Positions 1 through 5,640 of a stretch of 9,100 nucleotides of DNA are shown here, in pieces (position 1 is the stretch's first letter; every line of letters begins with the position of its first letter). A program made the position numbers and the translations under genes. The notes below the pieces were generated by a model. The model saw only the letters and a program-made list of their open reading frames with translations. It did no database searches and was not told where the DNA came from. The stretch comes from Alphaproteobacteria bacterium (lineage in GTDB: Bacteria; Pseudomonadota; Alphaproteobacteria; CAAHEQ01; UBA3637). Location of the stretch: contig JAFYBU010000057.1 in the NCBI GenBank assembly GCA_017540065.1, forward strand, positions 1 through 9,100, in the 5' to 3' direction.

Positions 1-915
1 ATGGGCCATTATAGTCTTGACGATGCCAGAAAGTTACAAAAATTATCCCTTCCTTCTTTGCAAACTGTTGACGATTTTGTTCTCGACCATGCAGAAAAAC
101 TAACGTCAATCGAATGCCCAAAATTGAAATCTGCAGGTTATGCTTTTTTACAATGCTCAAAAAATTTAACTTCTTTGAGTTTGCCCAGCTTACAAACCGC
201 GAAAGACGGCTTCTTGTGTAACGCCCACAATTTAACCTCTCTCGATTGCCCAAAATTAAAAACAATGGGGAGAGATTGTTTATACGATGCCACCAGTTTA
301 ACTTCCCTCTGTCTACCCGCTTTACAAGAAGTTGGCGATCAATTTCTTAGATCCAATACCGTTTTAGATACACTTGATTGCCCTGAATTGAAAACAGTCG
401 GAGGTTCCTTTTTGGAGAGGAATATGAAATTAGAAACGCTTAACTTACCATCCTTAACACAAGCTGGAGATTTTTTCCTTCTAAGTAACAATAGCTTACT
501 TTTCATTAATTGTCCGCAATTGCGGGGCGTCGGTTCAAATTTTTTAGGCAGCCTTGGCGAACAATTTCTCACAGGTCTTTGCATTAATACAGACGAACCA
601 AAAACAGACACAAAACCGTCCACTCCACAAAAGTTAACGACATTAAGTCTGCCACAATTGCGTTGGGCACACGAAGACTTTCTTGGACATAATGGCGATC
701 TAGAAATTTTGGACGCCCCTCTTTTAAAAGAAACTGGTCCAAACTGTTTAGGAAACAACAACTCTTATAAAACAAATGCTCCGGCATTGAAAGCCAAAAT
801 TCCGTCGGAGCGTTGGCTCTCCATGACAGACACATTAAGGCTACATGAACGTACCGAGCCAATAGACGTTCCTTCGAAAAAAAGGCCCCTCACAAAAAAT
901 GATCCTTCGCGGTAA
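1..915 (+). CDS. Leucine-rich-repeat protein (BspA-like LRR), 5' end probably outside window
   Basis: At least ten repeats of exactly 22 residues are visible, starting at residues 12, 34, 56, 78, 100, 122, 144, 166, 212 and 234. The consensus is L-x-x-L-x-x-P-x-L-x-x-x-G-x-x-F-L-x-x-N-x-x, close to the BspA/LRR_5 type. Odd repeats carry a 'LSLPSLQ' face and even repeats a 'LDCPKLK' face, so the true period is 44 residues. Repeat 8 has an extra 24 residues ending in a Thr/Pro/Lys-rich stretch (about 185-211). The last 49 residues are non-repetitive, basic and Pro-containing. There is no signal peptide or membrane segment in the visible part. The first ATG lies inside a repeat: residues 1-11 align with the second half of a unit (compare MGRDCLYDATS at 88-98), and no ribosome-binding site can be seen, so the reading frame probably starts upstream. 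LRR proteins usually mediate protein binding; the partner is unknown. Confidence 0.8.
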   Translation: MGHYSLDDARKLQKLSLPSLQTVDDFVLDHAEKLTSIECPKLKSAGYAFLQCSKNLTSLSLPSLQTAKDGFLCNAHNLTSLDCPKLKTMGRDCLYDATSLTSLCLPALQEVGDQFLRSNTVLDTLDCPELKTVGGSFLERNMKLETLNLPSLTQAGDFFLLSNNSLLFINCPQLRGVGSNFLGSLGEQFLTGLCINTDEPKTDTKPSTPQKLTTLSLPQLRWAHEDFLGHNGDLEILDAPLLKETGPNCLGNNNSYKTNAPALKAKIPSERWLSMTDTLRLHERTEPIDVPSKKRPLTKNDPSR

Positions 916-937
916 TATCTGCGTCTTATTGGATAAT

Positions 938-1024
938 TGGTGCCCAGGAAGGGACTCGAACCCCCACCCGTTTGACCGGACTAGCACCTGAAACTAGCGC
1001 GTCTACCAATTCCGCCACCTGGGC
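938..1024 (-). tRNA. tRNA-Leu(CAG)
   Basis: The minus strand folds as an 87-nt class II tRNA with a genomically encoded CCA (complement at 938-940). The acceptor arms GCCCAGG and CCTGGGC pair fully. The anticodon arm is CTAGT / TTCAGGT / GCTAG, giving anticodon CAG. A long variable arm and the T-loop GTTCGAGTC follow. It decodes CUG. It is transcribed from its own promoter just upstream and ends 22 bases from the stop codon of the convergent leucine-rich-repeat gene. Confidence 0.96.
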
Positions 1025-1034
1025 AACGGGAAAT

Positions 1035-1063
1035 ATTTTAACGTATAGCCCTGAAAAAGTCAA
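1035..1063 (-). promoter_or_regulatory. Promoter for tRNA-Leu(CAG)
   Basis: Read on the minus strand, TTGACT (1058-1063) and TAAAAT (1035-1040) are separated by 17 bases. This predicts a start site a few bases before the tRNA 5' end at 1024, a normal geometry for a sigma70-type tRNA promoter. Confidence 0.75.
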
Positions 1064-1119
1064 GAAAATTCTAATGCGCTTATAAGTCAGATAGGAAAAG
1101 TTCTTTTAAAAGTTCATTC

Positions 1120-1386
1120 CTATAATTTAAAATATAAAAAGGCGCACTTATATCCTGTAAATACAAGCCCGACAGCTAATAAAGTTCTTAAGGTCAATCT
1201 TGCACAACTTTTACAACGGTCATCATAAAGTCGACGCATTGAATTCCCCTTTGTAAATAGTCCTGTTGTCAACAAAGCCATTCCATGCATAGAATTAAGA
1301 GCAAAATCAACAGGTGAAGAAATTGCACAATCTACTGCATCACGTGTATCATCCATAATATTCTTACATCTTTCTTTTAAAGACAT
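1120..1386 (-). CDS. Small hypothetical protein, 88 aa, possible C-terminal membrane helix
   Basis: I do not recognise the family. The start is well supported: AAGGAGAA lies about seven bases before the ATG at 1386, and a strong promoter lies upstream. The N-terminal third is charged (MSLKERCKNIMDDTR). A middle segment around residues 24-45 is mildly hydrophobic, and residues 65-87 form a hydrophobic stretch that could cross the membrane. There are five cysteines (7, 20, 58, 61, 81), including a single C-x2-C pair at 58-61, which is too little to claim a metal site. It stands alone, between the end of the cdaA operon and the tRNA-Leu promoter. No terminator is obvious after it. It may be a small inner-membrane protein; function unknown. 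Confidence 0.7.
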   Translation of the reverse strand: MSLKERCKNIMDDTRDAVDCAISSPVDFALNSMHGMALLTTGLFTKGNSMRRLYDDRCKSCARLTLRTLLAVGLVFTGYKCAFLYFKL

Positions 1387-1416
1387 TGTTTATTCTCCTT
1401 TTAATTGACAATACAT

Positions 1417-1444
1417 ATTTTATCACAAAAAAATATTTTGTCAA
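1417..1444 (-). promoter_or_regulatory. Promoter for the 88-aa hypothetical gene
   Basis: On the minus strand a consensus TTGACA (1439-1444) is followed after 16 bases by TAAAAT (1417-1422). The predicted transcript starts near 1410, giving a short leader that holds the AAGGAGAA ribosome-binding site. It shows that this gene is transcribed separately from the chpT-like gene upstream. Confidence 0.75.
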
Positions 1445-1477
1445 CTTATTCCAAAATATAATATATGTCGTAAAAAT

Positions 1478-2014
1478 TTATTTAATTTCCAAACAACCGG
1501 ATTTTGCATTTAATTTGGAAACCAATTTCTTTTTTTGTTCTGATAACTGATTTAAGAGCCAATGCGCTTCCAATGTCTCTGGAATAATCGGGGTATTTTC
1601 CCCTTGCAATGCAGATTGAAAATCCGGACGTGCCACGATTTCCTTTCCCTTCAGAGTCAGTTGATTAGCATTCAAAGAAAGTGTTCCCCCCTGCACTAAC
1701 AAAATAATACCAACAGCCACCAATGAAAGTTGAAGTCTGTTTTCAACTTTTCCTTCAAAGGTGATTTTTTGTCCCCATGTCTTCAAATAATCAGAAACAA
1801 TGTTCGTATTGATTTCTTTTGTTTCCGCTCCAAATAAAGCCCGATAAAAGCGCAAACGCGCCATAAGCATCAGACTGTTTTGTTTTAACATTGTTCCGGC
1901 TTCATTCACAAATGTAGGATCAATTTCCATCAATTCTGTGGTAGAAGCCATAGCCCCTATTCCACCGGCCAAATCATGACTGATTTTTACAACGATTGCT
2001 TCTGTTAAATTCAT
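1478..2014 (-). CDS. chpT: ChpT-like histidine phosphotransferase
   Basis: This 178-residue protein resembles ChpT, the alphaproteobacterial phosphotransferase that passes phosphate from the hybrid kinase CckA to CtrA and CpdR. The H-box is K-I-S-H-D-L-A-G-G-I-G-A with His13 as the expected phosphorylated residue, followed by a long helix and the family-typical RFYRALFGAE (residues 55-64). The second half (about 68-170) corresponds to the degenerate HATPase-like fold; no ATP-binding N/G boxes are visible, as expected for ChpT. Length is somewhat below the roughly 200-225 residues I recall for the family, and the N-terminal extension is minimal. The ATG overlaps the sucD-like stop (ATGA), and AAAGGA lies about eight bases upstream, so it is translationally coupled as the last gene of the cdaA operon. 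Whether it is the cell's only ChpT cannot be told from this window. Confidence 0.78.
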   Translation of the reverse strand: MNLTEAIVVKISHDLAGGIGAMASTTELMEIDPTFVNEAGTMLKQNSLMLMARLRFYRALFGAETKEINTNIVSDYLKTWGQKITFEGKVENRLQLSLVAVGIILLVQGGTLSLNANQLTLKGKEIVARPDFQSALQGENTPIIPETLEAHWLLNQLSEQKKKLVSKLNAKSGCLEIK

Positions 2015-2889
2015 TTCTTTTTTCCTTTTAATGAATCAAAAATTGTTTTACCGATTTTATCCGGCGATTCGATCCACAGGGCTTTTGATTTCAAAAGCTG
2101 CTTCTTCTTGTTTTCGATAACATCCGAGAATAAAACAGATTGCATCCCCAATAACGGAGTTTTATCCGAACGCGCCAATTTTTTTCCGGGGATATATACA
2201 AACAGCTTTTTAGGATGTTTTTTCTTATAAAAATCAGCCAATTCCTGTTCCAAAGTACCATGAACCTGACCGACAATTAAAACGGCTTTAGTTGATTTAT
2301 CCGCATATAATGCTTCCATAACAGGAACAAAAGAGGTTCCGATTAAGTGGTCTGCCCCCAATGAAACACATTTAGAAATACCCAAGCCCAACGAAATCAG
2401 TTGACTGGCCGCCTCAAACATCAAAGAAGCAGAACGTCCGATAATTGCAACATTTCCGCCCTTAAAAAGTCGAACAGGAATCGTTCCCATAATCGCCTTT
2501 TCCACATTCAAAATACCGGCAGAAGAAGGCCCTAATAAAGTTACTTTTGCCCTTTGAGCTGCTAATTTCATTTTTAAGGCATCATGCATGGGAACATGTT
2601 CTGTCGTACAAATAATAAGCGGTATTTTGGATTTAACAGCTTCCAAAACATCATTTAAGGCATTTTGAGAGGTTGAAAAGACAACACTTACCTGCGGATG
2701 TTTTGCACGAACAGCCTTTTCCACAGTTGGATAAACAGGAATCGTGCCCAACTTTCCCGTCATTTCATGACTGACACCGGCCACCAAATTTGTTCCGTTT
2801 TTTAGAGCTTGTTCTGTTTGATAGCTCCCCATAATTGTGGTAATTCCTTGAAAAAGAACCGGTGTTTTCTGATCAGGGAAGAAAAACAT
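2011..2889 (-). CDS. Succinyl-CoA synthetase alpha-like protein lacking the catalytic histidine
   Basis: The 292-residue protein aligns along its length with the ADP-forming CoA ligase alpha subunit (SucD): QGITTIMGSYQTEQA matches the CoA-binding Rossmann start, GPSSAG (120-125) matches GPNCPG, and GRSASLMFEA (151-160) matches SRSGTLTYEA. Compared from memory with the E. coli enzyme, key positions are changed. The phosphohistidine in GHAG is Met249 (GMQS), Glu208 is Gln208 (GQVHG), CoA-contacting Lys43 is Met43, and the Tyr of LTYE is Phe158. It should therefore not carry out the phosphohistidine step of normal succinate-CoA ligase, although a nucleotide or CoA site could remain. It is translated from TAATG overlapping the sucC-like stop, with AAAGGAAG upstream, and overlaps chpT by four bases. 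The reading frame is intact, so it is not a simple pseudogene. Confidence 0.82.
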   Translation of the reverse strand: MFFFPDQKTPVLFQGITTIMGSYQTEQALKNGTNLVAGVSHEMTGKLGTIPVYPTVEKAVRAKHPQVSVVFSTSQNALNDVLEAVKSKIPLIICTTEHVPMHDALKMKLAAQRAKVTLLGPSSAGILNVEKAIMGTIPVRLFKGGNVAIIGRSASLMFEAASQLISLGLGISKCVSLGADHLIGTSFVPVMEALYADKSTKAVLIVGQVHGTLEQELADFYKKKHPKKLFVYIPGKKLARSDKTPLLGMQSVLFSDVIENKKKQLLKSKALWIESPDKIGKTIFDSLKGKKK

Positions 2890-4028
2890 TATCGACTTCC
2901 TTTCACCTGCTTCACAATTTCAGAAACAGAATCTGACATTTTATTCATAACAAGAAATGGCGAAAAAGAATGCGATAAAGCATACGCCCCTTCTTCAGAA
3001 TCCAATCCCACCATACGGACAACAATCGGAATTCCCGTTGAAATTTCAGGAGAAGCAGCCATCAAACCTTCCGCAATAACTTTACAACTGGTCAAACCGC
3101 CAAAAATATTCACCAAGATTCCATCCACATTCGGTTCGGATAAAGCTAATTTTACCGCTTTTGTAATGGCGTTTACCGTCGGTTCCGTTCCGACATCCAA
3201 CAAACAAGCAACCGCCCCACCTTTTTGATGAATTAAATCAATAGTCGCCCAACCAAGGCCAATTCCGTTTACCAAGCAAGCAATGTTTCCACCCATTTTT
3301 GTATAACGAAAAGAATTCTTTTTTGCCAGAGCTTCACGTTCATGACCCAATTTTACTTCCTGATATTTGGTAATTTCCGGAAAACGAAATAAAGATGCCG
3401 GATCGAAAACTAAACGCCCGTCAACCACCACTAAAGTTTTATCATTTTGGACAATTGGATTCAATTCCACGGCAACAGCACCATAATATGTAAAAAGATG
3501 ATAAGCTTTATCCAAAATACTTTCCAATGCCCGTTTGATATGGTAATTACTGATTTTCAAAGTTTTGATAATCTCTTTTTTTATATTACTTGTCAATTTC
3601 AAATCATCCAAATAAAAGGTCCTTGAAGATTTATCGGAAACAATGGTCAATGTATAAGTTTGAGAATCAAAATCAACCCTAAAAACAAAACGGCACAAAG
3701 ATTTTTGTTGAACCGCCTGTTCCACATAAACACGTTGGATTGTCGAAGAAACATCAGCGGGGTATCCCCTTAAAGCGGTCCCCAAAATTTTTTCTGCCAT
3801 ATTAAAAACATCTTTTGGGGTTTCTGCCAGTATCTTTTTTAACAAAATATCATCTTTTTTTTCCGGTGAATATCCCAATAAAATTTGAGGTTTTACCCAA
3901 AAAGGTCCTTGTTTCATTTTCGATGCAACCGCCATAGCCTCTTGAGATGTATAAGCAACACCCCCAGGAAGGACCGGCAATCCCGCATCCTTGAAAATTT
4001 TCTTTACATAGTATTCATGTAGTTCCAT
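2889..4028 (-). CDS. Succinyl-CoA synthetase beta-like (ATP-grasp) protein, divergent
   Basis: This 379-residue protein is a full-length relative of SucC: MELHEYYVKKIFKDAGLPV at the start, an ATP-grasp region, VELNPIV (187-193), VVDGRL (201-206), VNGIGL (253-258) and VNIFGG (306-311). Lys46 and Glu103 of the nucleotide site and the Mg ligands Asn190 and Asp203 are kept. The glycine-rich phosphate loop (GGRGKAGG in E. coli) is replaced by GYSPEKKDD, and the equivalent of E. coli Glu107 is Leu111. Together with the altered partner, this argues against ordinary succinyl-CoA synthetase activity. GAGGGG lies five bases before the ATG. The start is 34 bases after the cdaA stop, and the stop overlaps the sucD-like start, so the two subunits are almost certainly made in equal amounts. 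Alternatives are a CoA ligase for another acid or a non-catalytic sensor. Confidence 0.82.
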   Translation of the reverse strand: MELHEYYVKKIFKDAGLPVLPGGVAYTSQEAMAVASKMKQGPFWVKPQILLGYSPEKKDDILLKKILAETPKDVFNMAEKILGTALRGYPADVSSTIQRVYVEQAVQQKSLCRFVFRVDFDSQTYTLTIVSDKSSRTFYLDDLKLTSNIKKEIIKTLKISNYHIKRALESILDKAYHLFTYYGAVAVELNPIVQNDKTLVVVDGRLVFDPASLFRFPEITKYQEVKLGHEREALAKKNSFRYTKMGGNIACLVNGIGLGWATIDLIHQKGGAVACLLDVGTEPTVNAITKAVKLALSEPNVDGILVNIFGGLTSCKVIAEGLMAASPEISTGIPIVVRMVGLDSEEGAYALSHSFSPFLVMNKMSDSVSEIVKQVKGSR

Positions 4029-4052
4029 AAAGACCCCTCATTGTGATTGTAA

Positions 4053-4071
4053 ACAACTTCTTTCAAGTTGT
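4053..4071 (-). other. Small hairpin at the cdaA/sucC-like junction
   Basis: A perfect 7-bp inverted repeat (ACAACTT, five-base loop, AAGTTGT) spans the last codons and stop of cdaA. The UGA stop lies at the stem/loop boundary. No T-run follows on the minus strand, so it is not an intrinsic terminator. It could slow ribosomes, protect the mRNA end or do nothing. Confidence 0.35.
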
Positions 4072-4944
4072 CAATCTCTTTTTGAAATCCTGTATTTTTT
4101 CTTTAAAAGTTTTAGGATATTCTTGATATACAAGAGGCATCAAAAATGAATTTAATTTTTTATTTAACTCTTCCATATCAGAAACGGTAGTGACCTTACC
4201 GTTTTTCACAAAAGAAATATCCCCATTTTCTTCCGAAACAACAACACAAAAAGCATCTGTATTTTCGGAAAGTCCAATAGCAGCTCTGTGTCGTGTACCA
4301 TATTTCCAACTTAGATCAGGCGTTGTTGAAAGAGGTAAAATAACACCTGCGGACACCACTCTTTTTCCACGAATCAGGACCGCACCATCGTGCAGAGGCG
4401 TATTCACAAAAAAGATGTTGATTAAAAGTTCCGCTGACAAAACCGCATCCAACTGTACACCACCGGTTAACACCATCCCCAGAGGTTCTTGGTTTTCAAA
4501 AACAATCAAGGCTCCAGTTTTATGCGAACGCCAATATGAAATTGCCTGCATTAACAAATTTACCAAATCCCGACCTTCTTTTTTACGTTTTTTATGGGAC
4601 CAGGTATCCCAAGAAAGATTATTTCCAAAACGTGCCATTAAACGCCGAAGTTCCGGTTGAAAGATAACAACCAAAGAAAGCAACAGAAACAAAATAAAAC
4701 TTCTTAACATACTGCTAAGAATACGCAGATGAAATAAAGAAAAAAGCTCACTGACAAGCCAAATAATAAGTAAAAAAAATGAAATCCCTTTTACTGCTTT
4801 TTCAGCTGGGGAATCCTGTATCAACTTTTTATATCCTAACCACATAAAGAAGACAATAATAAAAACCTGGCTTAAAAAACTGGCCCAAGAAAGGCCGGAT
4901 ACCCCCAACAAAGTTTGCAATTGTTCACGTAATGACGCAATCAT
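4063..4944 (-). CDS. cdaA: CdaA-type membrane diadenylate cyclase
   Basis: The protein should condense two ATP into cyclic di-AMP at the inner membrane. Three hydrophobic segments (about 23-39, 53-70 and 79-96) precede the family signature VVIFQPELRR (92-101). The DAC domain starts near KTGALIVFE (142-150) and contains LSAELLINIFFVNTPLHDGAV with the DGA motif at 186-188, then GTRHRAAIG with RHR at 218-220. All catalytic motifs are therefore present. At 293 residues it has the usual CdaA length. AAGGAGAA precedes the ATG and a promoter lies in the gap upstream. The usual partners cdaR (YbbR) and glmM are absent here; instead it leads an operon with sucC-like, sucD-like and chpT-like genes. In bacteria c-di-AMP typically controls osmolyte and potassium transport and wall homeostasis, but the targets here are unknown. 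Confidence 0.93.
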   Translation of the reverse strand: MIASLREQLQTLLGVSGLSWASFLSQVFIIVFFMWLGYKKLIQDSPAEKAVKGISFFLLIIWLVSELFSLFHLRILSSMLRSFILFLLLSLVVIFQPELRRLMARFGNNLSWDTWSHKKRKKEGRDLVNLLMQAISYWRSHKTGALIVFENQEPLGMVLTGGVQLDAVLSAELLINIFFVNTPLHDGAVLIRGKRVVSAGVILPLSTTPDLSWKYGTRHRAAIGLSENTDAFCVVVSEENGDISFVKNGKVTTVSDMEELNKKLNSFLMPLVYQEYPKTFKEKIQDFKKRLTT

Positions 4945-4967
4945 ACCCCTTCTCCTTTTCCAGGAAA

Positions 4968-4996
4968 AGTTTAAAACCCAAAGAAAAAATTGTCAA
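4968..4996 (-). promoter_or_regulatory. Promoter for the cdaA operon
   Basis: On the minus strand TTGACA (4991-4996), 17 bases, TAAACT (4968-4973). It fits entirely in the 60-base gap after the coiled-coil gene. It predicts a start near 4961, just ahead of the cdaA ribosome-binding site, so cdaA to chpT form their own transcription unit even though the upstream gene has the same direction. Confidence 0.7.
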
Positions 4997-5004
4997 GGAC
5001 TTTT

Positions 5005-5502
5005 TTAGGCAGCTCGTTGCGAAGCATTTCTTTGCATTGAAGCCATCGCAGGAGACGTTTTGTTTCGTTGATTTTGCCCTGTCATGGCATTTCTTTGCAT
5101 TAACGTCATCATTGTAGCAACCATATACAATTCAAGCAATTGCATCTTTGAAGCAATTCCCTGATGTGCGGACGCTGTCTGCCCCGGTATCCGTGGTTTA
5201 GGAAAGGTTCTTCTTTTTTGTCGTGACGCATTCATCATTCGTTGTTTGGCTTCCTGCGATTTTTTAGAAGCATCCTCAGTACGAGATTTTTCATCTTCAA
5301 TTTCCTGTTCATGCTTTTTACGCATCACCGACAGTTCTTCTTGTATAAGTTCTTCTTTTTCTCTGATACGATTTTCTTCTTCAATTTCTCGCGCCCGTTT
5401 TTCGTAATAAGCTGCACGTTGTTCTTCTATTTGACGGCGTTTAATAAATTTTGCTTTTTCTTGTTCTGTTCGATCCATTTCAGGTCTGACGTTTTCATCC
5501 AT
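5005..5502 (-). CDS. Coiled-coil hypothetical protein, 165 aa
   Basis: I do not recognise the family. Residues about 10-95 are almost all Glu, Lys, Arg and Gln in a long uninterrupted helix pattern, predicted coiled coil. A short basic Pro-containing linker (KRRTFPKPRIPGQ, about 96-108) follows. Next comes an Ala/Met-rich helix (GIASKMQLLELYMVATMMTLMQ) and a Gln/Asn/Met-rich tail in which MQRNA occurs twice; the two copies are a 15-bp identical DNA repeat, 63 bases apart. There is no signal peptide or clear membrane segment. The start is strongly supported by AGGAGG five bases before the ATG and by an excellent promoter. It is divergent from gapA and upstream of the cdaA operon, whose own promoter follows it. 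Possible roles are scaffold or cytoskeletal linker, but this is not shown by the sequence. Confidence 0.78.
   Translation of the reverse strand: MDENVRPEMDRTEQEKAKFIKRRQIEEQRAAYYEKRAREIEEENRIREKEELIQEELSVMRKKHEQEIEDEKSRTEDASKKSQEAKQRMMNASRQKRRTFPKPRIPGQTASAHQGIASKMQLLELYMVATMMTLMQRNAMTGQNQRNKTSPAMASMQRNASQRAA
5024..5101 (+). repeat. In-frame 15-bp direct repeat (MQRNA coding)
   Basis: GCATTTCTTTGCATT occurs at 5024-5038 and again at 5087-5101, exactly 21 codons apart. Both copies encode the same residues in the tail of the coiled-coil protein. It probably results from a small internal duplication. Confidence 0.8.
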
Positions 5503-5530
5503 AAGGCCCTCCTTTCACTTCACACTTATA

Positions 5531-5558
5531 ATTATACCACAGTTTTAAAATCTGTCAA
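5531..5558 (-). promoter_or_regulatory. Promoter for the coiled-coil gene
   Basis: On the minus strand a consensus TTGACA (5553-5558) and a consensus TATAAT (5531-5536) are separated by 16 bases, with a TGG extended -10. This is close to an ideal sigma70 promoter and implies strong basal expression. Confidence 0.85.
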
Positions 5559-5565
5559 AAAGATG

Positions 5566-5594
5566 TTGCTTTTTTATTCAAAATATGCTTATAT
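5566..5594 (+). promoter_or_regulatory. Probable gapA promoter
   Basis: TTGCTT (5566-5571), 17 bases, TTATAT (5589-5594) with a TGC extended -10. It gives a leader of about 40 bases before the gapA ATG at 5641. It is back to back with the promoter of the divergent gene, the two -35 boxes being only eight bases apart. No other convincing candidate is present. Confidence 0.6.
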
Positions 5595-5640
5595 ATTGCA
5601 CATCATTTAATAGTGTCAACACAAAAAGAAAGGAAAAAAT

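Noticed and set aside
34..765. 66-base periodic repeats as a CRISPR or tandem DNA array
   Set aside because: The periodicity is at the protein level (22-residue LRR units); the DNA copies are too divergent and there are no spacers.
339..862. Minus-strand open frames under the LRR gene
   Set aside because: They are shadows of the repeat-coding frame, without ribosome-binding sites or family features.
1093..1121. Imperfect inverted repeat after the 88-aa gene as terminator
   Set aside because: Only the outer AGGAA/TTCCT and an AT-rich core pair, and no T-run follows on the minus strand.
2809..3228. Plus-strand open frame of 139 codons
   Set aside because: It is antisense across the sucC-like/sucD-like junction, with no supporting signals.
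2011..4028. Annotating the pair simply as sucC and sucD
   Set aside because: Family membership is clear, but the catalytic His, the CoA-contacting Lys and the nucleotide loop are missing, so the enzymatic name would mislead.
4190..4660. Plus-strand open frame of 156 codons
   Set aside because: It is antisense to cdaA, lacks a ribosome-binding site and has no recognisable protein features.
5242..5610. Plus-strand open frame of 122 codons, Phe-rich
   Set aside because: It is the antisense shadow of the Glu/Lys-rich coiled-coil gene; the Phe richness comes from complementing GAA/AAA codons.
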